From the NCBI RefSeq assembly GCF_000364225.2, contig NZ_AQFT02000001.1, positions 3,305,501-3,369,500 of the forward strand: DNA of 64,000 nucleotides. Reading direction: 5' to 3'. The position numbers and the translations under genes were made by a program. Shown here piece by piece: positions 1 through 7,191 of the stretch (position 1 is its first letter; every line of letters starts with the position of its first letter). The notes below the pieces were generated by a model. The model was not told where the DNA came from. It saw only the letters and a program-made list of their open reading frames with translations, and ran no database searches. The stretch is from Eubacterium plexicaudatum ASF492. GTDB lineage: Bacteria > Bacillota > Clostridia > Lachnospirales > Lachnospiraceae.

Positions 1-107
1 CCGCCGACAAGCGGACGCTGTTCCTGCAGTGTCCGTACCTTGTCCATATGTTTTTTCACAAAATATTCCACCGCAAAAATAATTGCGGTCATAAAAATAT
101 AGATCAT
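1..107 (-). CDS. Partial LspA-like (signal peptidase II) N-terminus
   Basis: Only the first 35 codons lie in the window; the gene continues beyond the left edge. The peptide begins MIYIFMTAIIF and has one hydrophobic segment followed by a charged stretch with KKHMDK. This resembles the N-terminus of divergent clostridial signal peptidase II proteins, membrane aspartyl proteases that remove lipoprotein signal peptides. The catalytic aspartates would lie outside the window, so the call rests on the N-terminus alone. The start is supported by AGGAG at 113-117. It is divergent from hydF. Confidence 0.45.
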   Translation of the reverse strand, partial: MIYIFMTAIIFAVEYFVKKHMDKVRTLQEQRPLVG

Positions 108-258
108 AAATACTCCTTTTCTTATTATATATCAATTGTTATTTCTAATTCTACCTTAAATTGTGAATAAATCAATAAATTTTCATTTTTATATTGAATA
201 TTTTCCAAAACTGTGTTATGCTAAGTAACGTAATATTACAAACTTCTTTCATTGTAAA

Positions 259-291
259 AGATGCACATAGTTATTTTTATTATGTGCATCT
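259..291. repeat. 11-bp inverted repeat in the lspA-hydF divergent region
   Basis: Perfect arms AGATGCACATA (259-269) and TATGTGCATCT (281-291) flank an 11-nt AT-rich spacer. A-rich sequence lies on the right and TTTT follows on the minus strand, so it could be a weak terminator or an operator dyad. It is about 190 bp upstream of hydF. No regulator is identifiable. Confidence 0.5.
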
Positions 292-365
292 AAAAAAACA
301 ACATATTGCAGATGTACTGACCGGAAGAATTTCTGAAGGAAAGAATAAGTCTGGCATATTTATTT

Positions 366-431
366 ACCATAAAACAGGTAGATTCTTTTGGGTACGGTAG
401 AGCCTGAGAGTCTCATGTTTTATGGTTTTTT
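366..431 (+). terminator. Terminator-like hairpin with a structured loop upstream of hydF
   Basis: Arms ACCATAAAACA (366-376) and TGTTTTATGGT (416-426) pair perfectly over 11 bp and are followed by a T-run, the hallmark of an intrinsic terminator on the + strand. The 39-nt loop holds the palindrome TGAGAGTCTCA (405-415). It ends about 50 nt before hydF, and no convincing gene precedes it on the + strand, so it may be a leader attenuator or the end of a small RNA. No known riboswitch consensus was recognised. The rest of 108-479 shows no gene. Confidence 0.5.
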
Positions 432-479
432 ATTGCTTAAAAATTCGATCAAACAAAACACGGAAAGGATTCGGCACGA

Positions 480-1727
480 ATGGCAACAATTTCAGGAACA
501 ACATTAAATGATACACCAAGTGCAAACCGCACGCATATCGCTTTTTTCGGTAAAATGAACAGCGGAAAATCTTCTCTGATCAATGCACTGACCGGTCAGC
601 AGATTTCCATCGTATCCGAAATCAGCGGAACTACAACCGATCTTGTAAAAAAACCAATGGAAATTCATGGAATCGGTCCATGTGTCCTGATTGATACGGC
701 CGGATTTGATGATACCGGCGCTCTGGGAGACAGCCGTGTGGAACAGACAAAACAGGCTGCCGCACAGGCGGATCTGGCTGTGCTTGTATTTTCTCCGGAT
801 ACCGCTTCGGACAGCGCCGATACCGCAATGCCGTTTGCACAGGAGCAGCGTTGGTACCGGTTTTTCCAAAAAAGAAACACACCGGTTATTTTCATATTAA
901 ATAAAACGGATCTGCTCACACAGGAAGACCACCTGGCAGACCGGATTGCGGCAGCCTTTCAAAAAAAACCGCTGCAAATCGGTCCGGAGGAAAAAAAAGA
1001 CATGGAATGCTTACGGCAGGCACTCGTTCTTGCCGCATCGGATCAGCAGCAGGAAATGGAACGCCTGATTACCGGAAATCTGGTCGCCGCAGACGATCTG
1101 GTTCTGCTTGTCATGCCACAGGACATTCAGGCTCCAAAAGGCCGTCTGATACTCCCCCAGGTACAGACACTGCGAGAGTTGCTTGATAAAAAATGCCTCA
1201 CGATGTGCACGACAACAGACCGGTTCGAACAGGCTCTGTCGATATTAAAGCAGCCTCCAAAGCTGATTATTACAGATTCACAGGTATTTAAGACGATCTA
1301 TGAGAAAAAACCGGCGGACAGTAAACTGACTTCCTTCTCCACTCTGTTTGCAGCATACAAGGGTGATATTGCATATTTTGTACAGGGAGCAGAGACAATC
1401 GCAGCGCTGACGGAACAGGATAAGGTACTGATCGCAGAATGCTGTACACATGCCCCGCTCGACGAAGATATCGGCCGCGTAAAACTGCCACGTCTGCTGC
1501 ACCGGCGGATTGGAAGCGGCCTGACCATAGACATCGTTTCCGGCACCGATTTTCCGCAGGATTTATCCACATATCGTCTTATCATTCAATGCGGCGCCTG
1601 CATGTTTAACCGCAAATATGTTATGGCAAGAGTCGATGCTGCAAAAAAACAGCACATACCGATGACGAACTACGGTGTTGCAATCGCATATCTGAACGGT
1701 ATTTTAGATAAAATAGAACGTACATGA
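480..1727 (+). CDS. hydF: [FeFe]-hydrogenase maturation GTPase HydF
   Basis: HydF is the cytosolic GTPase and Fe-S scaffold on which the 2Fe subcluster of the [FeFe]-hydrogenase H-cluster is assembled before delivery to HydA. The 415-aa length fits the family. The Walker A GKMNSGKSS is at residues 24-32, the G3 DTAGFDD near 70 and the G4 NKTD near 140. The C-terminal cluster domain has CTH followed 46 residues later by CGAC. The usual family motif is C-x-H-x(44-53)-H-C-x-x-C; here the residue before the second Cys is Gln (IIQCGAC) instead of His. Start ATG at 480 has AAAGGA upstream. First gene of a three-gene maturation operon. Confidence 0.95.
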   Translation: MATISGTTLNDTPSANRTHIAFFGKMNSGKSSLINALTGQQISIVSEISGTTTDLVKKPMEIHGIGPCVLIDTAGFDDTGALGDSRVEQTKQAAAQADLAVLVFSPDTASDSADTAMPFAQEQRWYRFFQKRNTPVIFILNKTDLLTQEDHLADRIAAAFQKKPLQIGPEEKKDMECLRQALVLAASDQQQEMERLITGNLVAADDLVLLVMPQDIQAPKGRLILPQVQTLRELLDKKCLTMCTTTDRFEQALSILKQPPKLIITDSQVFKTIYEKKPADSKLTSFSTLFAAYKGDIAYFVQGAETIAALTEQDKVLIAECCTHAPLDEDIGRVKLPRLLHRRIGSGLTIDIVSGTDFPQDLSTYRLIIQCGACMFNRKYVMARVDAAKKQHIPMTNYGVAIAYLNGILDKIERT

Positions 1728-1752
1728 CAGACTATAAAAAAGGAGTACAAAC

Positions 1753-2049
1753 ATGGAAAAAGATACTGCAAAAGAAGCTGCAAAAGAAGCTACAAAACTG
1801 GCGGTCATTGCAATCGTCGTAGAATGTGAAGAAAGCGTCCGGGAACTGAATGAACTTCTCCACGGCTGGAGCAATTATATCATCGGACGTATGGGCATCC
1901 CTCACAGAGAGCGCAACGTCTCATTAATCAGCATCGCAATGGACGCTCCGGCAGATGTCATCAGCGCATTATCCGGAAATCTCGGCAGAATCAACGGTGT
2001 ATCTGCCAAAGTGGCATATTCAAAGATGCCGCAGCAGCCGGTACGATAA
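1753..2049 (+). CDS. TM1266-type putative iron-only hydrogenase system regulator
   Basis: A 98-aa protein matching the small TM1266 family found almost only with hydE/F/G genes. After a charged, Ala/Lys-rich N-terminus comes a compact ferredoxin-like fold typical of ACT/NikR-C sensor domains, with VVECEESVRELNELLHG and a repeated NV-S-I strand pattern. The family is proposed to be regulatory; no DNA-binding domain is visible and its ligand is unknown. AAGGAG precedes the ATG by 8 nt, and it sits between hydF (25 bp) and hydG (38 bp to the ATG), so co-transcription is likely. Confidence 0.85.
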   Translation: MEKDTAKEAAKEATKLAVIAIVVECEESVRELNELLHGWSNYIIGRMGIPHRERNVSLISIAMDAPADVISALSGNLGRINGVSAKVAYSKMPQQPVR

Positions 2050-2087
2050 CAAACAACTTGAAAACAGCAAAGGAAAGGATCCAAACC

Positions 2088-3584
2088 ATGTATAACGTAA
2101 TGTCACCTAATGCAGAAGAATTTATCAGTGATGAAGAAATTCGGGAATGTCTTGCATACGCACAAAAAAACAGGAAAAATGCGGCGCTTATCAGTGAAAT
2201 ACTGGAAAAAGCAAAAAAAATGAAAGGTTTATCACACAAAGAAGCACTCGTTCTGCTGGACTGTGAACTGGAAGATAAAAATAAGGAAATCTATAAGCTG
2301 GCAGAAGAAATCAAACAGGAATTCTACGGCAACCGCATTGTTATGTTTGCACCGCTCTACTTATCCAATTACTGTATCAACGGCTGCGAATACTGTCCGT
2401 ACCATGCGAAAAACAAGCATATTGCAAGAAAGAAACTGACACAGGAAGAAGTCCGCCGCGAAGTCATTGCCCTGCAGGATATGGGCCATAAAAGGCTGGC
2501 ACTGGAAGCCGGAGAAGACCCGGTCAATAATCCACTTGAATATATCCTGGAATGCATCCACACAATTTACAGCATCAAGCATAAAAACGGAGCCATCCGC
2601 CGGGTCAATGTAAATATTGCGGCGACAACGGTTGAAAATTACAGAAAACTGAAAGAAGCCGGCATCGGCACTTACATTTTATTTCAGGAAACCTACCATA
2701 AACAGCAGTATGAAAAACTGCACCCGACGGGACCAAAGAGCGATTATACATACCATACGGAAGCAATGGACCGTGCAATGGACGGCGGCATCGACGATGT
2801 CGGCCTCGGCGTCTTGTTTGGCCTGAATAACTACCGATACGATTTTACCGGCATTATCATGCATGCGGAACACCTGGAAGCATATAAAGGTGTCGGTCCT
2901 CATACGATCAGTGTTCCGCGCGTACGCCGTGCGGATGACATTGACCCGGATGTATTCGACAACGGCATCTCCGATGAAATGTTTGAAAAAATCGTAGCAT
3001 GTATCCGCATCGCGGTTCCTTACACCGGAATGATCGTTTCCACAAGAGAATCCGCCGAAACACGCAAAAAAGTGCTGCATCTTGGCATCTCTCAGATCAG
3101 CGGCGGTTCCAAAACAAGCGTAGGAGGCTACTACGAAGAAGAAGCCGAAGAAGATAATTCCGCTCAATTCGATGTCAGCGACCGGCGAACTCTGGGAGAA
3201 GTCGTACACTGGCTAATGGAATCCGGATATGTTCCAAGCTTTTGTACCGCCTGCTATCGCGCCGGACGCACCGGAGACCGTTTTATGGAACTGTTAAAAA
3301 GCAGGCAGATCGTTAACTGCTGCCATCCAAACGCACTGATCACGCTGAAAGAATTTCTGGAGGATTATGCACCGCAGGAAACAAAAGAACTCGGTGAAAA
3401 GCTGATTGCAGAAGAACTGAAGAACATACCGAATGAAACGGTCAGAAAAAAAGCGACGGAATATATACAAATATTGAAAACGGAGAACGAGATTTTCGTT
3501 TTTGATCATTTTAAAGCACAGGCCCCAGTAGGCCTGTGCTTTTATACTCTTGCTCTTGAATCAAACAAAAACCGCATCGCCTGA
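2088..3584 (+). CDS. hydG: [FeFe]-hydrogenase maturase radical SAM tyrosine lyase HydG
   Basis: HydG cleaves tyrosine to give the CO and CN ligands of the H-cluster. The radical SAM motif CINGCEYC lies near residues 96-103. The C-terminal auxiliary-cluster motif starts with CTAC and is completed by the NCC about 22 residues later. An in-frame TTG exists at 2058, but AGGAAAGGA at 2070-2079 points to the ATG at 2088. The open frame ends at 3584 after about 26 residues that run through a perfect terminator hairpin (3513-3542). Adding one base near 3490 would give a canonical end reading NEDFRF and a stop at 3503-3505, so the tail is probably an artefact of a one-base loss. hydE is not in the window. 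Confidence 0.95.
   Translation: MYNVMSPNAEEFISDEEIRECLAYAQKNRKNAALISEILEKAKKMKGLSHKEALVLLDCELEDKNKEIYKLAEEIKQEFYGNRIVMFAPLYLSNYCINGCEYCPYHAKNKHIARKKLTQEEVRREVIALQDMGHKRLALEAGEDPVNNPLEYILECIHTIYSIKHKNGAIRRVNVNIAATTVENYRKLKEAGIGTYILFQETYHKQQYEKLHPTGPKSDYTYHTEAMDRAMDGGIDDVGLGVLFGLNNYRYDFTGIIMHAEHLEAYKGVGPHTISVPRVRRADDIDPDVFDNGISDEMFEKIVACIRIAVPYTGMIVSTRESAETRKKVLHLGISQISGGSKTSVGGYYEEEAEEDNSAQFDVSDRRTLGEVVHWLMESGYVPSFCTACYRAGRTGDRFMELLKSRQIVNCCHPNALITLKEFLEDYAPQETKELGEKLIAEELKNIPNETVRKKATEYIQILKTENEIFVFDHFKAQAPVGLCFYTLALESNKNRIA
3513..3542. terminator. Bidirectional terminator between hydG and the 3542-4102 gene
   Basis: A perfect 12-bp stem AAAGCACAGGCC / GGCCTGTGCTTT with a 6-nt loop. T-rich sequence follows on both strands. 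It serves the hyd operon (+) and the sigma-factor operon (-) that converge here. Confidence 0.85.
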
Positions 3585-4102
3585 TAAGATAAACACATAA
3601 CAATCAAATTTAACATTTTCAGCAAATCCGGTGTAAATGCCGTCTGAAAATAAGACGATACCATATCAATATGTCTCCACACATCCGTACTTGCCGTCGA
3701 CAGAAATCGTTCCGTATCGGAAAACTTATAATAAAAATGATCCAGCACATTTCGCAAATTGGAATGTACTCTTGAAATATCAAGCAAACACCCTGCCACA
3801 GCAAGGCATCCAACGGTAATTCCGGTACAGGCTGCCTGCTTTTTTATAAAGTCCTTCCGTATCGAATCTTCTTTGGAAAACAGCTTAAAATAACTGCCGT
3901 TAAACAAACAGCTTAAAATAATACCTGCCAATATGGACCAGATCAATCCGCCATAAATAGGCAGAAACGCACTTTGCTGTCTCACCTCTATTCCAAGTGT
4001 AATGTCATAGGGAACAATTCTTATAAAATAGATCATGTTCGGTATCAGCATCAGCATGTATGCCATTATCATACATCCGATCAGCCTGCATGTTTTTTTC
4101 AA
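3542..4102 (-). CDS. Multi-pass membrane protein of unknown function
   Basis: 186 aa with hydrophobic segments near residues 7-28, 48-68, 88-108 and 160-178, and no recognisable catalytic motif. Start is TTG at 4102, preceded by GAGGTGAG at 4107-4114, which overlaps the restored end of the upstream secreted protein. It is the last gene of the sigma / anti-sigma / secreted-protein cluster, so it may be a member of the sigma factor's regulon or an export or immunity-like partner of the two secreted proteins. That role is inference from position only. Confidence 0.6.
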   Translation of the reverse strand: MKKTCRLIGCMIMAYMLMLIPNMIYFIRIVPYDITLGIEVRQQSAFLPIYGGLIWSILAGIILSCLFNGSYFKLFSKEDSIRKDFIKKQAACTGITVGCLAVAGCLLDISRVHSNLRNVLDHFYYKFSDTERFLSTASTDVWRHIDMVSSYFQTAFTPDLLKMLNLIVMCLSYQAMRFLFDSRARV

Positions 4103-4114
4103 TTATCTCACCTC

Positions 4115-4695
4115 TCAGTCAAATATGCTCGTTTTTACCGTAAGAGATATTTTCTTATCATCCTTCGTTCTTGCACTCAATTCCAATCTGAAACCGGCAC
4201 CCTCTTTCCACAAACTTTCCAAAAAAGAATTTGTTCTGCTCAAATCCATATTTTTGGATGAAAATACTCTCCCAAAGTTCCATATTGATAATATGCTGAT
4301 TTTATTTTTGATGTATTTTCAAATCTTCCGGATACAGATGTAAGTATATTAGGAATGCCTAAGTTATCTATCCACGAGATTCTTCCTGACAGTTGGATCC
4401 CTTCTTGCGTAATGTCATCATAAGAATCCTTAACATTGGAAGCTTTCACCTCTAATGTATACCAATCTCCTGCTGCTCTGGCATTTGAAACGCTTTTCTT
4501 TAAAGACACTTCACAATCTAACGCTTCCTTTTGTCCATTCTCATCAATCACATATGCCGTAATGCCTTCCTGGATTTCCGGTGTTACCGCAATATACTCC
4601 GTTTCCATAGCCATCGTTTCCACATGCAGCCCCATGATACAGCTAAAACAACATACAACAGCAGCTAATTTCTTTGCCAATTTTTTTGCTTTCAT
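4115..4695 (-). pseudogene. Small secreted protein, frame broken near 4250
   Basis: The open frame 4240-4695 has a signal peptide (KKLAAVVCCFSCIMGL, cleaved near a short Ala/Met stretch) and a beta-rich body with KDSYDDITQEGIQLSG and WIDNLGI. It stops just after YFHPKIWI. In another frame the sequence continues at once as MDLSRTNSFLES and ends at a TGA at 4115-4117, exactly where the next gene's ribosome site begins. One base change in the A5 run of CCAAAAATATGG would join both parts. It resembles small secreted Clostridia proteins of unknown function (possibly DUF6147, from memory). Confidence 0.6.
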
Positions 4696-4745
4696 AAAAA
4701 TAATTCCTCCCTATTCTCTTTTGATTATCCGGTGCGTGTAAATAA

Positions 4746-5156
4746 TTAATTTGATTTTGTTGTTGATACATGAATTTTTTCTGCTACATTACTTGCATTG
4801 TATACGTTTCCTGAAAATGATAATGTATATTTATGGCCTGATGTAACAGAAGCTGTTTTGCTTAAGCTGAATAATCTTCCATATTTCGTATCATTCCACG
4901 ACTGTATATTTTGTTTCGCGGTTTCATCGTACAATCTCAATGTACCTGTAATTTTAGATGTACCAGATTTACCCATAATGACGATATTGCATTCTGCACG
5001 GTTATTATCAATCCAAAATGTCAAATGTTTTTCTGTTATACTTTCTGATAATACTGAAATTTCTGAGCATACTTGCGCTGATGTTACACATGTATTTTCC
5101 AACACTAACACAAAAACAAATAACAATATGACAGATATTTTACGCAATCCATTCAT
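4746..5156 (-). CDS. Small secreted protein of unknown function
   Basis: 136 aa with a clear signal peptide (residues 1-27, ILLFVFVLVLENTCVTSA) and a beta-strand-rich body. The stretch SKITGTLRLYDET, then a Trp-centred strand and GHKYTLSFSGNVYN, recur in many small secreted proteins of Lachnospiraceae, usually next to sigma factors or each other. No enzyme motif is seen. A strong ribosome site GGAGGAGAGGAGGAG precedes the ATG. Likely co-transcribed with the sigma / anti-sigma pair. Confidence 0.6.
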   Translation of the reverse strand: MNGLRKISVILLFVFVLVLENTCVTSAQVCSEISVLSESITEKHLTFWIDNNRAECNIVIMGKSGTSKITGTLRLYDETAKQNIQSWNDTKYGRLFSLSKTASVTSGHKYTLSFSGNVYNASNVAEKIHVSTTKSN

Positions 5157-5276
5157 TGTCTTCTCCTCCTCTCCTCCGTATTATGCTTTTATCAACATAT
5201 ATATTAAACGTATTACAAAAGATTTTCTCTACCATTTTTATGTAAAAAAATATTTATAATTTCCTTATTGTCTCTA

Positions 5277-5942
5277 TTAGCCAGTTCCTTTACATATTTT
5301 GATTATCTCCTCTTTTGACAACAATCCGGTAATCGTAAAAACGATTGTCTCTTCTTTTGACAGCCACAACATACTGTTATCCGAAACACCATCTGTCGCT
5401 TCAAAATAATATGCCTTTCTTCCATCTCCTATTTCTATAATAGAAAAATCTACTCCTTCATTATTCAATCCTATGGAAGCATCACTCGGACCATACCAAA
5501 ACATCCATTCATCTTCTCCATTCGAATATAACTGTAGCCCGGTTACTTCATGATTTTCTTCCATAACCAACTCATACCCTTCCGGCACATAGTTCAGCGT
5601 AAATGCAGGTATCGTACTTACCTCACTGTCCTCCTGAAACTTAAATTCTGCAAAATCCTCCATCCATACCATCACCCGTCTTGCTGCCTCTGCTGCCTCC
5701 TGTGGATGCGTAGCCAGAATCAGAACGAAAAACACTGCTGCTCCTGCCGCCACACAGGCACATACCCGTGCATATGCTGCCTGCCGCCGCATCCGTTTCG
5801 TAAGCCGACGCATGCCGCAGTAGAAAGAATCTGACAAAGTATACGTATGATGCAGCCATTCCTCATCCGGAAGATCGTGCAGCCGCACTTCTTCCATCTG
5901 CGTTATAACCTCTTTCCAGTCAGTATCCTTCATATCCTTCAT
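5277..5942 (-). CDS. Anti-sigma factor with C-terminal DUF4367 domain
   Basis: 221 aa: a cytosolic N-terminus of about 65 residues, one membrane helix (residues about 60-80, CACVAAGAAVFFVLILAT), and an extracytoplasmic domain with VPEGYELV and the closing LSKEEIIKI typical of DUF4367. Such proteins hold their partner ECF sigma factor at the membrane until an external signal is sensed. It overlaps the 3' end of the sigma gene by 23 bp, as is common for translationally coupled sigma / anti-sigma pairs. A second in-frame ATG at 5933 with GAAGGA upstream is an alternative start. Confidence 0.8.
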   Translation of the reverse strand: MKDMKDTDWKEVITQMEEVRLHDLPDEEWLHHTYTLSDSFYCGMRRLTKRMRRQAAYARVCACVAAGAAVFFVLILATHPQEAAEAARRVMVWMEDFAEFKFQEDSEVSTIPAFTLNYVPEGYELVMEENHEVTGLQLYSNGEDEWMFWYGPSDASIGLNNEGVDFSIIEIGDGRKAYYFEATDGVSDNSMLWLSKEETIVFTITGLLSKEEIIKICKGTG

Positions 5943-6449
5943 GTTCCAACAATTCCCTCATCTTTTTCTTTGCACGATACAGCCGCATTTCCACCGTTTT
6001 TACCTTAAGTCCGAGTTGCTTTGCTATTTCATGATTGCTGCAGTCATAATAATACTTTAATACAAGTACCGCATACAGTGTTTCAGGAAGCTTTGCCAGA
6101 ATTGTTTTGATTATTTTCTGCTGCTCCCGATGCTGCAGCTGTAATTCCGGTTCATATTCGGCGTTTTCATTATACAATACCAGTTCTTCTACATTTTCAG
6201 CACTCAAATGTCCCTGTCTGCGCAAAATATCCATACATTTATGTTTCACGATCGTAACGCACAGAGCTGTCATTTCTCCCGCGTTTATTCCGCCATATCT
6301 TTTGTAATTTTGGGCAATACTTACAAAAGCCTCCTGGACTGCATTTTCCGCTTCCATCCGATGCTTCAAAATACCAAATGCGATATGATACATTTTCATA
6401 TAATTTCTTCATAGACCTTTTCAAAGGAACTATGATATCCTTTTGCCAT
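5920..6449 (-). pseudogene. ECF RNA polymerase sigma factor, N-terminus out of frame
   Basis: The intact frame (5920-6399, 159 aa) carries the region 2 motif MEAENAVQEAF and a region 4 helix-turn-helix (CSNHEIAKQLGLKVKTVEMRL). The expected first 16 residues, MAKGYHSSFEKVYEEI, are encoded in another frame from an ATG at 6449 with GGGGAGAG just upstream, and break off in AAATTATATGA near 6400. One base restores a normal-length sigma-70 family protein of about 175 aa. Without it, translation would need the internal ATG and lose part of region 2. Confidence 0.75.
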
Positions 6450-6593
6450 CTCTCTCCCCGTAATTCTCTGCAGATTATACCGATCATATGCCCAATTTGG
6501 CATTCCTCTGATTTATAAACGCGGATCCTGCACATAACTCTACATAATTTTTATTTATTTTATTTTTTTAATTTCTTTCATATTTTCACAAAA

Positions 6594-6616
6594 AACAGGA
6601 GCATACGGCTCCCGTT
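6594..6616 (-). terminator. Terminator of purE
   Basis: On the minus strand AACGGGAGC and GCTCCTGTT form a 9-bp stem (one G-U pair) with loop CGTAT and are followed by a T-run. It lies about 20 nt after the purE stop. Confidence 0.8.
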
Positions 6617-6637
6617 TTTAACGCTTCCCATACACTC

Positions 6638-7144
6638 CTATTTTCCATAATTTTCATAACCGCACTGCTGCAGCTTTTCGTCTTTAGCCTGTACCTGCTC
6701 TTTTAAATCTTTCGAATAATCTTTCAGTTTTTTCAGCAGCTCCTCATCGGAAACAGCCAGAATTTTGGCTGCCAGCAAAGCCGCATTTGCGCCTCCGTTA
6801 ATCGCCACCGTAGCAACCGGTATGCCGCTTGGCATCTGAACGATCGAATAGAGCGAATCTCTGCCGCCTAAAGACGATGTATGCATTGGAATCCCAATGA
6901 CCGGCATCGGAAAGATTGCCGCGCACATGCCTGGCAGATGTGCTGCCATCCCTGCTCCTGCAATAATAACTTTAAAACCTTTTTCTTCCGCTGTCTTTGC
7001 ATATTCAAAAAATACGTCCGGCTCCCTGTGTGCGGATATAATCTTCATTTCAAATGAAATCCCCAGCTGTTTTAATACATCTGCCGCTTTCGCCATAACC
7101 GGCATATCCGAATCCGATCCCATTACAATTCCTACTTTTGACAT
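6638..7144 (-). CDS. purE: 5-(carboxyamino)imidazole ribonucleotide mutase PurE
   Basis: 168 aa, class I PurE, converting N5-CAIR to CAIR in purine synthesis. The signature GSDSDMPVM opens the protein and the conserved SAHREPD with the catalytic His follows near residue 43; GIPMHTSSLGGRDSLYSIVQMP completes the active site region. ATG at 7144 follows GGGAGGAA. It appears as a single gene: the purK or purC that usually accompany it are not in the window. Confidence 0.95.
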   Translation of the reverse strand: MSKVGIVMGSDSDMPVMAKAADVLKQLGISFEMKIISAHREPDVFFEYAKTAEEKGFKVIIAGAGMAAHLPGMCAAIFPMPVIGIPMHTSSLGGRDSLYSIVQMPSGIPVATVAINGGANAALLAAKILAVSDEELLKKLKDYSKDLKEQVQAKDEKLQQCGYENYGK

Positions 7145-7191
7145 TACAAGTTCCTCCCTCGTCTTTCTCTCATTTATATTTTATGCTGTTT

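Noticed and set aside
194..400. 68-codon open frame upstream of hydF
   Set aside because: It has no ribosome site, runs through the perfect dyad at 259-291 and into the terminator-like hairpin, and has no family resemblance.
400..416. GCCTGAGAG resembling part of the TPP riboswitch core
   Set aside because: The second conserved TPP segment (CTGATCTGGATAA-like) is absent nearby, and hydF is not a thiamine gene.
2679..3209. Long antisense frame inside hydG
   Set aside because: A shadow of the hydG codons; hydG carries full family motifs on the + strand.
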